The notes under the pieces were generated by a model. The model was not told where the DNA came from, ran no database searches, and was given only the letters and a program-made list of their open reading frames with translations. Positions 10,718 through 20,364 of a stretch of DNA of 64,000 nt are shown piece after piece (position 1 is the stretch's first letter; every line of letters starts with the position of its first letter). The position numbers and the translations under genes were made by a program. The stretch lies in assembly GCA_019915015.1 (NCBI GenBank), contig JAHBBC010000012.1:1612001-1676000 (forward strand), in the 5' to 3' direction. The DNA is from Auriscalpium vulgare. Taxonomy: Eukaryota > Basidiomycota > Agaricomycetes > Russulales > Auriscalpiaceae.

Positions 10718-12913
10718 TCATAAGACGCGGGAGGTCTTGATAGCCTCGAAAATGCGCAAGGAGCGGACAAAGGTGAGACCTTCCAGGGTTTCTGGTGGGT
10801 TCAGGATGGTGTAGCTTGAACCGCTGTAGCGTTTGGCTTGAGAGGGCGTGCGCTTGAGTTTAGAAGGGGATGCGGTGGGGTCTGAAAGGCGAGCGCGTGA
10901 TGGCTCCTGGGCGAATTGCTCGCTCAGGCGAAGTTCGGGGAGGTCAGCAGGCCAATTGAAGCGACGACGGCGGAAGCTGTATAAGGACATTTCGTTAGTC
11001 TTGATGGTAACAAGTAGAAGCAAGGTTACGCACATTTCGTATTCCCACAGCGCATTCTCCAGCTCCTCTGGTGAGGGCCCGCCGATGGCCGCGTGTTCAC
11101 TACTGAAGTCCCGGATTGCCGCTCGACAGCTGAGGAGGGTGTGCAGGTTCTTGCTCGAGTGCATCTCGACTTCGGCCGGGGACATGGGGATGAACGTGGA
11201 AGGGAAAATGACCAGACCCGGCTGTTGGTATGGAACGCCTGCGGGCGAGAGGCGGGCGGCACCAAGCATGGCGGCCGCCTTCTTGCTGAGCGTCGCAGGG
11301 AGCTCCGTTGGCTGCATGGGGGCCAGCGACGCCTCCACGGCCTTGCCCTTCTCGTCCTTCTTCTCCTTCCGCTCCCAGTCGATCGTCACAGACCACCCGC
11401 GCTCCATGTCCGGGTTCTTGCGCATGTCGCCCTCCACACCGTTCATGAACTCGCGCGAAGGTAGGCAGACGTGGATCGTCCGCGCATCGTCGACGTTCTC
11501 GGGGCCGTACCCGCTCCGCATCATGCTGGGCAGATACTCTGCGGGGCGGAGGTTCATGCCGTATTTGCGCTGGAGCATTCCGGAGAAGATGGACTCGAGA
11601 TCCTGGCAGTTCTTCATCTCGTTCTCCCACTCTTCATACGGACTCTTGGCGCTCTCTCGGGCAGAGCCCATCTTGCGCGTCCCGGGTCGGATGGTCTGCT
11701 CGCGGTCGGAATTGTCAGAGTCGGAGTCATAGCCAGAACTTGCCTGACGAGAGCGTGAGGTGAAGGTGGCCTTGACAGGAGACGACGGCGCGATGTACGG
11801 GAAGTAAAGCTGGTCATCGACGACTTCGAGGCGCCCGCCGACGCGGAGAACGCGGCGCGTCTCGGCCAGCACGAAGCCATACCTTTCGAAGGCGATGCAG
11901 AGGTTGGAATTCGAGAGGCGTATGAAGTCGAAGGACTCGCTCGGGAATGGCAGTGCGTGCGCGACGCTGTCAATATGTCAGCCACCGGACGTACGGATGA
12001 GGGCATTGGGACGCACTAATTATGTCGCACCCAAGTGATATTGTCCGCCACCGACCTATCCAGGTCCCACACGCCACTGGCGAGGTCCACAAGGTCGAGC
12101 CCATACACTTTGGCCTTCTTCCAACACGTCGCAGCTTCAACAACCCAGTCACCCTGGCCGCATCCGAGATCAAGCACGCGCGATGGTGGCTTGTCAAGAT
12201 AGTCATGGAACGAGGGCGATCCCCTTGGCGTCAGTTTCTGCATGAGCGCATGTGAATAACGGTCGCTGTGTCAAGCCAGATAAGTGAACGACGCTTGTGA
12301 GAATACGAGCAGACACTCACTTCTCTAGTGCCATCTGATCATAGGCCTGCATGTATGGTGCCTCGTCCATATCGAAGGGATGAAAGCGCACGCCCTCCTG
12401 CCACCTGAATTTCTTCCGTTCCAGGAGAGTGGCCTTCTTCTTCTCGTCCTCATCTGAAAGGGGTAGGGAAGATGCGCTCGACACTGGAGATGGTCTGGAG
12501 AATGTCGATGTCGATGGCGAAGCAGGTGAGGACTCGCTCTGGTATGCGAAGACGGAATGAGTAGAGCGTCGTCGGCCGGCACGTCTGAGCAGGCCGACGC
12601 CGCCGTACTTTGTTGCGTCTTGAAGGGGAGCTTCTTGGATGATTGAAAGGTTAGGGGGGCGACTGACGTCCGGAGCTGGAGAATCTCTGCCTGGCTTCCG
12701 GCCTCTCGCAAGTGCTTTGGGAGAGAACAGAGCCATAGGCGAAAGATTGTTGAACGGGCTGGAAGTGAGATTGAAAGAGTATGATCTGCGTCTGGGCGGT
12801 TGGTTCGAGGCTAGGCTGGATGTAGAGGGTTGGGGATCTGACAAGTAGACAGACTGGCGAACGAAAGTCGAGAGACGGTTAAGAGACCGGCGGGACAGCG
12901 AGGGGCCTTCCAT
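10718..12913 (-). CDS. SAM-dependent methyltransferase domain protein
   Basis: The N-terminal 200 residues (from the ATG at 12913) are Ser/Pro/Arg-rich low complexity (SLSRRSLNRLSTFVRQSVYL). After a charged stretch (KKFRWQEGVRFHPFDMDEAP) and an intron, the class I methyltransferase core begins. It shows DRYSHALMQKLTPRG, motif I RVLDLGCGQGDWVVEAA, post-I KVYGLDLVDL and motif IV/V-like FDFIRLSN. The segment LAETRRVLRVGGRLEVVDDQL is the type-11 methyltransferase 'L-x-P-G-G'-like element. The C-terminal 300 residues are charged with no domain I recognise. Fungal proteins of this layout are generally uncharacterised and the substrate is unknown. The region 12,914-13,315 upstream shows nothing else. 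Confidence 0.75.
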
Positions 12914-13315
12914 TCTGATTAAGGGGACAAGGTATTTTATGGCCTGAGAACGTCAGACAAAGCGAGCAAGGCGGGGAAGTTGCAGCCACACCTGGATAAT
13001 GGCACAAACGAGAAATGGGAAGTACGATAGGGGACAAAGGGCGGCCGCGCGGTGAGATTTCTAGGACAAAGGGAATCTGAGTGGGCGGTAGAGCGGCCAC
13101 GAGCCACCGCTTGAGGGGGCTGGGCTGGGAGGTGGTGTGGGGGATGGGGGCAGAGATGGTGGTGGGTTAAAGGAAATCGACAAAGCTCCATCAAGAGCTT
13201 GATGAGTGGCTCAAGTTAGCGCGTTGATGGTCGACGAGCCGCTGGGTGCGGCGTCAGATGTCAGAGATGTCGACGGGCAGTTGACCGTACCCACGACCGA
13301 GAACAGCGGCAGAGC

Positions 13316-13735
13316 GGGCGTAGCGCAGGTCGTAAGGCGCTAGGGCGCGTCGGAGGGAAGCGGGCGAGTCGGTAGCGCTGAATCGGAGGACGTCGGGGTA
13401 GTCGGACTCGTGTGGCGGACAATGGGCGAGCGGACAATGGGCGACTGAGGCGGTACTCGGATGGCGTGAGAGCTCCGGAGCTGCGTAGCGCCGAGCGTGG
13501 CTGTCGTGCGACCGGGCTGTACGAGTCTGATGGAAATCTGATGCGTCGTGACGGGCGTGGGAAATGCTGTGCTGACGAGCGTGTGGCGACTGGGGGCGCG
13601 TGGTGCGAGCAGCGTGGGAGTCGGCGGGGCGTTCCGATCGTGGCGCAGGAAGGCCGAGGTCACGTGACCGAGGACTTGGTCGAAAATGCGAACAGACAGT
13701 CGAGATCCCCTCCCAGCGCGGGACGGGGCTTGTCA
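13316..13735 (-). repeat. 3' LTR of gypsy element
   Basis: Direct repeat of 23,986-24,405 with no difference seen. On the element strand it starts TGACAAGCCCCG directly after the polypurine tract, and identity with the other copy ends at CTACGCCC. The expected terminal CA is not visible at that end. It contains the 12-bp palindrome GGTCACGTGACC (13,658-13,669). A spurious reading frame crosses it. Confidence 0.9.
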
Positions 13736-13745
13736 CCTCCTCCTC
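13736..13745 (-). other. Polypurine tract (plus-strand primer) next to 3' LTR
   Basis: The element strand reads GAGGAGGAGG directly before the LTR start TGACAAG, the standard position for the RNase H-resistant primer of plus-strand DNA synthesis. The tract and about 30 bp upstream are duplicated inside pol (18,065-18,104). Confidence 0.7.
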
Positions 13746-14244
13746 ACTGAGAACCTGACCGTCCACGGTCAGTGCGACGAGACGCTAGGGTTATGCGGGC
13801 GATGGTCGGAAGGTGAATCGAACGGCGGGGACGTCGGAGGCGAATAGCTGCGTCAGTCGGAATCGGAAGACTGCGGCGGGCAAAGTCGGCGAGTAAATCG
13901 AAAGTCGGGGGCGATCGTGTGAGCGTAGAGGGTCGTCGGAGGAAGAGTCTATACTGGATGAAGACGTAGGCGCCGTGGTGATGTCATGGGCTAGGCGCGA
14001 CGCGTCATGCTTCCCGGACGGTATACCTGGATGCCAAAGGCGATCGGAGCCGAGGCTGAGCGCTGGAGGCGAGGCCTGGCCGTAGTCGGACAATGGTGGG
14101 AACGCTAGGGAGCGATCGAAAATTTGTCGAAGTCGATCGATTGGCGTGGTTGCCTTGAGGAGGGCCGAATCGCTTAAAAGGCGGTATGCGATCGCTAGTC
14201 GGAAGCAACTCTCCACGTCCCCTTCTTCTGGCGCTCCTTCAAAC

Positions 14245-16270
14245 ATGTCGACCCCTACTCCCCGCCGCCTCTCTGACGACAGCGTCGTCCGCCAAGTCGA
14301 ACGCCAATTCCTCAAGTGGTCCGAGGATGCAACTCCGGCTGCGCAACTCGAGTGGGCTCGTCGGATGGCGAAAGCTCTGGTAAGTCGTCGTCCGACTCCG
14401 CTCTTGACCAATCGGCTGACGTGCGATCCCTAGAACATCGGCTATGAGTATCCAAACGCCGAGCCGCGCATCCTCCCTGTCCTCAACCAGTTCCAGGCAG
14501 TCTTCCGGACGCACGGCACGCCTGAGTGGATCGCCCTCGCCCCGCACTGGCTGTATCCGGAGGAAGAGTTCGAGTCGGGGGAAGAGTCGGAGGTACGTTC
14601 GCGTTCGTTCGTCGTCGACTACTCGCTGACTGCGCTGTTTGCCCAGGAGGATGAGGACGCGTTCTTCGATCGCCTCCTCGCTAGCGATGACGACGCGCCG
14701 GCCGCCTCCGTCGCATCTCCATCGCCGACGCCACTTCCTGTTCCTCCACCTGCGCAGCCGACTGCCGACCGCGTTATGTCTTTGGCGCCGATCGAGGTCG
14801 CGGAGGCTCCCGCGACGGAGCCTCTTGTGGCGGGAGATCGTGACGAGGACAACCGCGACGAGCTGGACGACGGCCCTCAAGACGCTGGGGAACAGGTCTC
14901 CGCTCGGAAGCGCAGAGGCGAGTCGGACGCGACTTTGGCGATCCGCCTCCGATTCGAGAAGGCGCGCGCCAACGACCTCGTGCTCCGCATCGAGCGCGGG
15001 GAGTTTAACTTCAAGGGTACTCCGGTAAGTCGTGATCGCTTTGTCTTCTCCTATCGCACGCTAATCACTTTGTAGGCCTGCGATTACTGCGCAAAGACGG
15101 GCTCCGACGGGCGCATCGACTGTCGCTACAGGGCGACTCTCAAGCCGTCGGGGTGGACCGTCGAATGCGAGAAGTGCCGGGAGGCGAAGAAGGGGTGCCG
15201 ATGGGACGAAGGCAACGTGCAGGGTAAGTCGCCTTGTCATCCAATCTTCATCGCTTGCTAACTCTTGTACCTAGTCTTGTCGCGCACTCAGCGAGAGGCC
15301 GCGGCCGCGTCAGAGGCTGCCGCGCCTGCCGATCCAGCAGTGGGTCAGAAGCGACCGGCTGAGTCGTCGCCCGACCGCGACGATCCATCGTTCAAGGCAC
15401 CGAAGATGGCGCACAAGACTCCGCGCCAAGAGACAAGGGCGTTGGCCCAAGGTAAGCGTCTTGTTCGTCTGCCGATTCACGCGCTGACTTCGTCTTGAAT
15501 CCCTTTTAGCCGCGCCGCGCCAGTTCGTAGGCAGACCACCGCCTCCTGCCGCGCCGACCGTTCCCGCGCCGGTCAACATGGACGTCGACGCTACGCAAGA
15601 AGCCGGCCCATCGCAGCCTGTTCAAGACGCGCCGCAAGCCGCGCTGCCCGAGTCGCAGACGCAACGGACGGTGCCAGGTGAGAGCAGTCCGCTCTTCTTG
15701 ACGAGTCCCGATGCGACGACTGACGCGCCGCGCTCAGGATCGGAACGCGCAGGATCGTGGGCGCAGGAAGCCGCGGAGTGGCGCACGCCCTCTGTTGACG
15801 TGTTCGCGGGCCCCGAAGAACCCGTCGCCGGTGAGTAATGCTTTCGACTCTGGGGGAGCTGCGTTGACTCTTGACTAGGTCCCTCCGCACCGGCTACCGC
15901 ACGTCCGACCGCCAGCAAGGGCAAAGGCAAAGGCAAGGCGCGCCGACGACACATCCTACCTCCCGGTCCCCGTCCACGCGACTTCATCGCGTTCCCTTCA
16001 TTCGCCTCTCTTCAAGACCTCGTCGCTGGGCCGATCGAGACGATCTCGGGCGCCAGGACTCCGGGGGGCATCACGCTCATCGTCAAGGAGGTGCGCAAGA
16101 CGCGATCGGAGGAACTCGCCAACATGTTCGCACTCCGCGACTCGTTCATCGACGGCTGGTGGCGCGACGTCCGGTTGATCAACGCGCCCCTCTGGAGGGC
16201 GTACGAGGCGGGGCAGGTGCCGAGGATTATGCGCGAGGAGGACGAGTGGTACGAGGTGTTCGAGGAGTAG
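14245..16270 (+). CDS. Antisense accessory protein of the retrotransposon with six-Cys Zn-cluster-like motif
   Basis: Not a family I can name. Seven exons (14245-14379, 14434-14592, 14647-15024, 15076-15223, 15275-15451, 15510-15830, 15879-16270) join through six GT-AG introns of 50-58 bp (48 bp for the last). They make 1,710 in-frame bases, about 569 residues. The N-terminal part is acidic (VERQFLKWSEDATPAAQLEW, then HWLYPEEEFESGEESE). Exon 4 holds C-x2-C-x10-C-x14-C-x2-C-x6-C (CDYC, later CEKCREAKKGC), resembling a rearranged fungal Zn2Cys6 cluster. The middle is Ala/Pro-rich and disordered, followed by a KGKGKGKARRR basic patch that could be a nuclear signal. The conserved-looking C-terminus contains LANMFALRDSFIDGWWRD and EDEWYEVFEE. 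It is convergent with pol and antisense to the genomic RNA, so copying would keep its introns. A DNA-binding or regulatory role is inference. Confidence 0.75.
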
Positions 16271-16613
16271 GCGACGGTCGGGGATGTGAGGCGACTTTGT
16301 AGATACCCTGTATTTGTAGCGCGACTCGTTCTTGTTGACTTGCGACTTGAGTTGAATACGACTTTCTTGTCTGCTCCGACTGTCTGGATGAACTCGTGGG
16401 AATTGCGACTTGACTCCGACTAATTGATGATAAAAGAATGTGGGCGTCCGACTAAGTCGAACTAATGACTTTTGTTTAAGCCTCAGTAATCCTTCATAGG
16501 CTAAGGCCCTTTATCTTGAGTGGGCCTGCGCTACAACGATACGACGCGAGCGACTTAGTGATGGGGATGGAAAAGAAAAGGAATGTCGGGGGGGATGATG
16601 CGATCGGAACTCT

Positions 16614-19600
16614 CTACCCTTGGTCGGGGACTTCGTCTTCGTCGTCGGGTGCGTCGAGAAGAGGTGGCTCTTCGCCGTCGTCGTTGCCATGTTGTGTCGA
16701 GGCTTCTAACTCGCGTAGTCGATGAGTGTCTATGTCGACGTCGGACAAGTGGAAGGGAATCTCCTTGCGAGCGAAGTAGGGGATGACTCGAAATGCGGCG
16801 ATCGGACGGTCGAGTACAGAGCCGTCCAGCTCCGCGACGATGTATGCTCCTCCCCGATTGCGGGAGACGACGACTAGGGGTCCTAGATAGCGCGGGCGCA
16901 TCTTCCGATTGAGTGACTTCTCGATCGCAGTGTGTCGGATGAGTACTAGAGCGCCTCGCTTGAAGTCGAAGTTCTTGATGACGTGCGAATGTTCCTTCTC
17001 AAATTTCCTAGCGTTCGCGAGTCGCTCAGCGTATACGTCCGATCGGAGAGCGGAGACTTGATCATGTCGTTTCTGCAGTGCGATTGCCCGTCGCGCGATG
17101 AGGTCTGTGGTCGAGAGAAGAGATTCGGGAGGGGGCTGGAGGTACGTCGCTTCAGAGATGTCGAGGGGAATGATCGGGTGACATCCGGTGACAGCGAAGT
17201 ATGGGGAGCAGCCCATGCGCTTCCGAACCGTGATACGTTCCGACCAGAACACCGAGAAAGCGCAGCGCGCCCACTGGGTCTGGTCACCATTCGCGGCCTT
17301 GTAGAGTGCTTGCCGAACGTCATAATGAGCACGTTCGACGATTCCGTTAGCACGAGAGTTGTAGCCTGAGATGCGAATGTGGCGTATGTGGTATTTCTTC
17401 TCAAGATGAACCAGGGCTTTGACAAAAGGACCGCCATTGTCAGTGACGACCTCCGACAGGGAACCCCAGCGACAGAGGATGCTTTGGAAGATCCAGTCCG
17501 CGATCGCGACGGAGTTCTCCTTCTTGAGTAGGGAGAACTCCGGGTAGGTCGTAAGTGAGCAGCGACCTTGGACGATATAGCGGTATCCTCCTGAGACGGG
17601 CATGTGCAGCGTGTCGACGTAGATCTTTGCGAACAAGGGAGCGGGAGTTGCGACGGTCGGAGGGATGAGGATCTGTCGCTTCTGGCGTTGTTGACATAGG
17701 TGGCATGTGCGAACATACCACATAACGTCCGATTCATAGGACGGCCACCAGAAACGTTCTCCGACTAGGGATCGAGTCGCAAAGACTCCGCGATGTCCGA
17801 CTTTGTCGTGGCAGTCGACTAGGACTTGGATACGGCGCTTGGGGTGGGGGATGAGCTTGTGCGCGCCATCTCCTGAGCGTCGATAGAGTCGATTGCCGGT
17901 GCTGAAGAATCGGAGGGCGTATCGGACGAAAGTCGCAAATTCTTGGTCGGAAAGGTGATCTGGTCGCACGGGATCTTCTAACCATTCGCGAACATGGACT
18001 AGTCGCTCGTCGGCTTTGATCGCTGCGTCGCTGCGTGGGACTTCGTCGTACGATAGCTCGGGCTCCTCCTCCTCACTGAGATCTTGACCGTCCGCGGTCA
18101 ATGCAAACACAGCGTTGAGTCCTGGGGCGGGGAGGGAGGGAGCTTGGTCGGGTTTGACTGTGGAGCTATGCGTGGGGACTGCGAACAAAAATCCGTACAG
18201 GTTGTCGAGCCAATCGTCGTAGTCTTCGTCGGGGGGTTCCTCTGGATCACCTGGCTGTCGGACGCGACGCGACAGTCCGTCGGGACCATGTGCGATGCCT
18301 GGGACATGTCGAAGGAGGAACTTGAAGACGAGGATGCCGATGATCCAGCGATTGATGCTAGCCGTCGGAACTAAATCGGGGTTCTTGAGCATTCCTCCGA
18401 TCGAGCTGGCATCGACTTCGACGATGAAGTTCCGTAGTCCGATGAGATACATGCGAAGGGCGCGAAGCGATCGGAAGAGTCCATAGATCTCGAGCTTGGG
18501 CTGGGAGAAGCGTCGTTCGCGATCGTTGAGCGAGATCGATCCAAAACGACTGTAGTAACGCTTCTTCGGGTTGTTCAGTTCCTCTTGGGCCAGAATGTAG
18601 CCGACGGCGATGTAGGATGTGTCGACTGCGAGTACGACTGGTGCTTGCGACTCGTAATCGATCGCTCGAAGGGCGTCCGACTTGACTAGCGCGTTCTTGA
18701 GGTACTCTTGCGCCTTGTGCTGATCGGGACCGTACTCCCACTCCGTACCCTTCCGTGTGAGCTTGGTGAGAGGCCACGCATGCTTCGCGAAGTCCTTGAT
18801 GAATATCCTGCAGACTCCGACTGTGCCAAGGAAGGCGCGAACGTCGGAAAGATCCTTGAGAGGACCCCAGTTCGTGATGGCTGAGATTGTGGTCGGATCT
18901 GCGCGGCGACCTTCCGGAGTGCAGAGGTGTCGGAGGACGGTGAATTCGCGAGCGATGAGTATCGACTTGGGACCGGAGAAGGTACCGCCGGAGTAGCGCA
19001 TGCGCTGGAGGATCCGATTGACGTTGGTGAGGTGCTCCCAGACGAAGCGACGAATGTCCTTATTTTCCGGGATCATCTCGTAAGATCCATCGGAAAGTCG
19101 ATAGTCGGACTTGGGGCCTTTGAGGGGAACATCGTCGATGAAGGGCACTGTGAAGGTCGGGATCTCATCCTGCAAAATGAACGTGACGTCGTCGTGGAAT
19201 ATGGGGACCGAGTTCGTCCACCCCATCGGGAGGGTGACTAGACGAAGTGCTCCGTAAGGCGTCTGGAAGGTCGTGAAGTCGCGGGATCGGGGGTCGATGA
19301 GTCGCTCGTCGTATCCGACGTAGAGGTCGAGAATGCCACCACAGGCACGTCCTCCGAACTGTTCCGCAAGTTGTTCTTGGATCGGAGGGACGCCGGAGTG
19401 TGCGACCGTGACAGCGTTGAGTGGCTCGAGCGAGTGGACTATACGTAGACTCTTGCCATCCTTCTTTGCGACGCAGAACCACTTCGATCGATAGGAAGAG
19501 TTCGAGGGCTCGTAGACACCTGCCGCGATCTTCCGTTTGATCATGGCGCAGACGTCGTTGTAGATGCCCGGGGGTATGGGGATGTTGCGATCGACCCATG

Positions 19601-20336
19601 GGACGTGTGCGACAACGGGAATCTGGATCGGAGGGAAGTATTCGGGCTTGAAGCTGCCGCGTTCGGTGTCGTCCCATGCGAAAGCCTCGTTCTGCTTTAC
19701 TATAATGTCGTGCAAGAGATCGCGCTCGGTCGGGGTGAGGAATTCGTAGCTGGGGTTCGCGTCCATCTTGTCGTGACGTTCTTGGGTGTATCGACCGGTG
19801 GGAACGAAGGGCGGGGGATGCGTCGATAATGGTGGCATGGATGCGAGGGGGTCTCCGATGATGTTGCGCTCGATGCGAAACCCGTCAGGAAGTGTGCCAA
19901 GAACGGGTCGGACTTTGTCTGCGACGGGCTTGTACTTCTTCTTGCCAAGAAAGATGTCGACTGGTTCGGGATCGGAAGGCGAAGGCGACGATGTGGACGA
20001 GTTCAAGAAAGTGGTCGGTGGTCGCGGGGAATGTCCAAGATATTGCTGAGTGTCGTCGTCAAGATGTGGGTGTCGATAGCGCGGTTTCTGAGTCGGAGAT
20101 GGCTTGCGATCGGACGACGTATACTGGTGACCAAGATTTGATTCGGGAGTCGTACGTGATTTACAAGGCTCTGCGGGACATATTTTGTTCAAGAAAGACG
20201 GGGCTGCGTACTCTGGTAAATGCGTGCGGGCTTCGGAGGCGGTAACGTAGGCAGCTTGAATCGCGGAGTCGTCGGAAGCGTCGATTGGGGTATATGCAAT
20301 GATGCGCGCGTCGTCGCCATCGCCTTCGATGATCAT
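16614..20336 (-). CDS. pol: Pol polyprotein: reverse transcriptase, RNase H, integrase
   Basis: 1,240 residues from the first ATG. Reverse transcriptase spans about 250-450, with catalytic Asp in ILDL (337) and the FIDD box (399-402, replacing the usual YxDD). RNase H spans about 565-690, with D572, E616, D642 and D686. The integrase zinc finger is H843, H848, C878, C881. The catalytic core has D908, D966 and E1001, followed by a GPY/F-like module (RYLGPLVVVSR, about 1149-1159). The C-terminus is acidic and there is no chromodomain. The frame is open upstream of the ATG to 20,432, overlapping the end of gag by 68 bases. Pol is in the +1 frame relative to gag, so it may be made as a Gag-Pol fusion by +1 frameshifting, or by internal initiation at 20,336. 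All catalytic residues are present, so the enzyme looks functional. Confidence 0.95.
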   Translation of the reverse strand: MIIEGDGDDARIIAYTPIDASDDSAIQAAYVTASEARTHLPEYAAPSFLNKICPAEPCKSRTTPESNLGHQYTSSDRKPSPTQKPRYRHPHLDDDTQQYLGHSPRPPTTFLNSSTSSPSPSDPEPVDIFLGKKKYKPVADKVRPVLGTLPDGFRIERNIIGDPLASMPPLSTHPPPFVPTGRYTQERHDKMDANPSYEFLTPTERDLLHDIIVKQNEAFAWDDTERGSFKPEYFPPIQIPVVAHVPWVDRNIPIPPGIYNDVCAMIKRKIAAGVYEPSNSSYRSKWFCVAKKDGKSLRIVHSLEPLNAVTVAHSGVPPIQEQLAEQFGGRACGGILDLYVGYDERLIDPRSRDFTTFQTPYGALRLVTLPMGWTNSVPIFHDDVTFILQDEIPTFTVPFIDDVPLKGPKSDYRLSDGSYEMIPENKDIRRFVWEHLTNVNRILQRMRYSGGTFSGPKSILIAREFTVLRHLCTPEGRRADPTTISAITNWGPLKDLSDVRAFLGTVGVCRIFIKDFAKHAWPLTKLTRKGTEWEYGPDQHKAQEYLKNALVKSDALRAIDYESQAPVVLAVDTSYIAVGYILAQEELNNPKKRYYSRFGSISLNDRERRFSQPKLEIYGLFRSLRALRMYLIGLRNFIVEVDASSIGGMLKNPDLVPTASINRWIIGILVFKFLLRHVPGIAHGPDGLSRRVRQPGDPEEPPDEDYDDWLDNLYGFLFAVPTHSSTVKPDQAPSLPAPGLNAVFALTADGQDLSEEEEPELSYDEVPRSDAAIKADERLVHVREWLEDPVRPDHLSDQEFATFVRYALRFFSTGNRLYRRSGDGAHKLIPHPKRRIQVLVDCHDKVGHRGVFATRSLVGERFWWPSYESDVMWYVRTCHLCQQRQKRQILIPPTVATPAPLFAKIYVDTLHMPVSGGYRYIVQGRCSLTTYPEFSLLKKENSVAIADWIFQSILCRWGSLSEVVTDNGGPFVKALVHLEKKYHIRHIRISGYNSRANGIVERAHYDVRQALYKAANGDQTQWARCAFSVFWSERITVRKRMGCSPYFAVTGCHPIIPLDISEATYLQPPPESLLSTTDLIARRAIALQKRHDQVSALRSDVYAERLANARKFEKEHSHVIKNFDFKRGALVLIRHTAIEKSLNRKMRPRYLGPLVVVSRNRGGAYIVAELDGSVLDRPIAAFRVIPYFARKEIPFHLSDVDIDTHRLRELEASTQHGNDDGEEPPLLDAPDDEDEVPDQG
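18065..18104 (-). other. Candidate central polypurine tract within pol
   Basis: These 40 bases match 13,736-13,775 at 36 positions. The first 16 on the plus strand (CCTCCTCCTCACTGAG), the PPT and its immediate upstream side, are identical. Here they encode residues 744-757 of Pol, in the linker between RNase H and the integrase zinc finger. Ty1 and lentiviruses are known to have a second, central PPT in this part of pol. Function here is inference. Confidence 0.45.
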
Positions 20337-20364
20337 GGCGATGGCTTCATCTTCACCTAGATCA

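Noticed and set aside
13254..13766. 170-codon minus-strand frame over the 3' LTR
   Set aside because: It is simply the LTR read through with its flanks. The same residues recur from the other LTR, and it has no domain.
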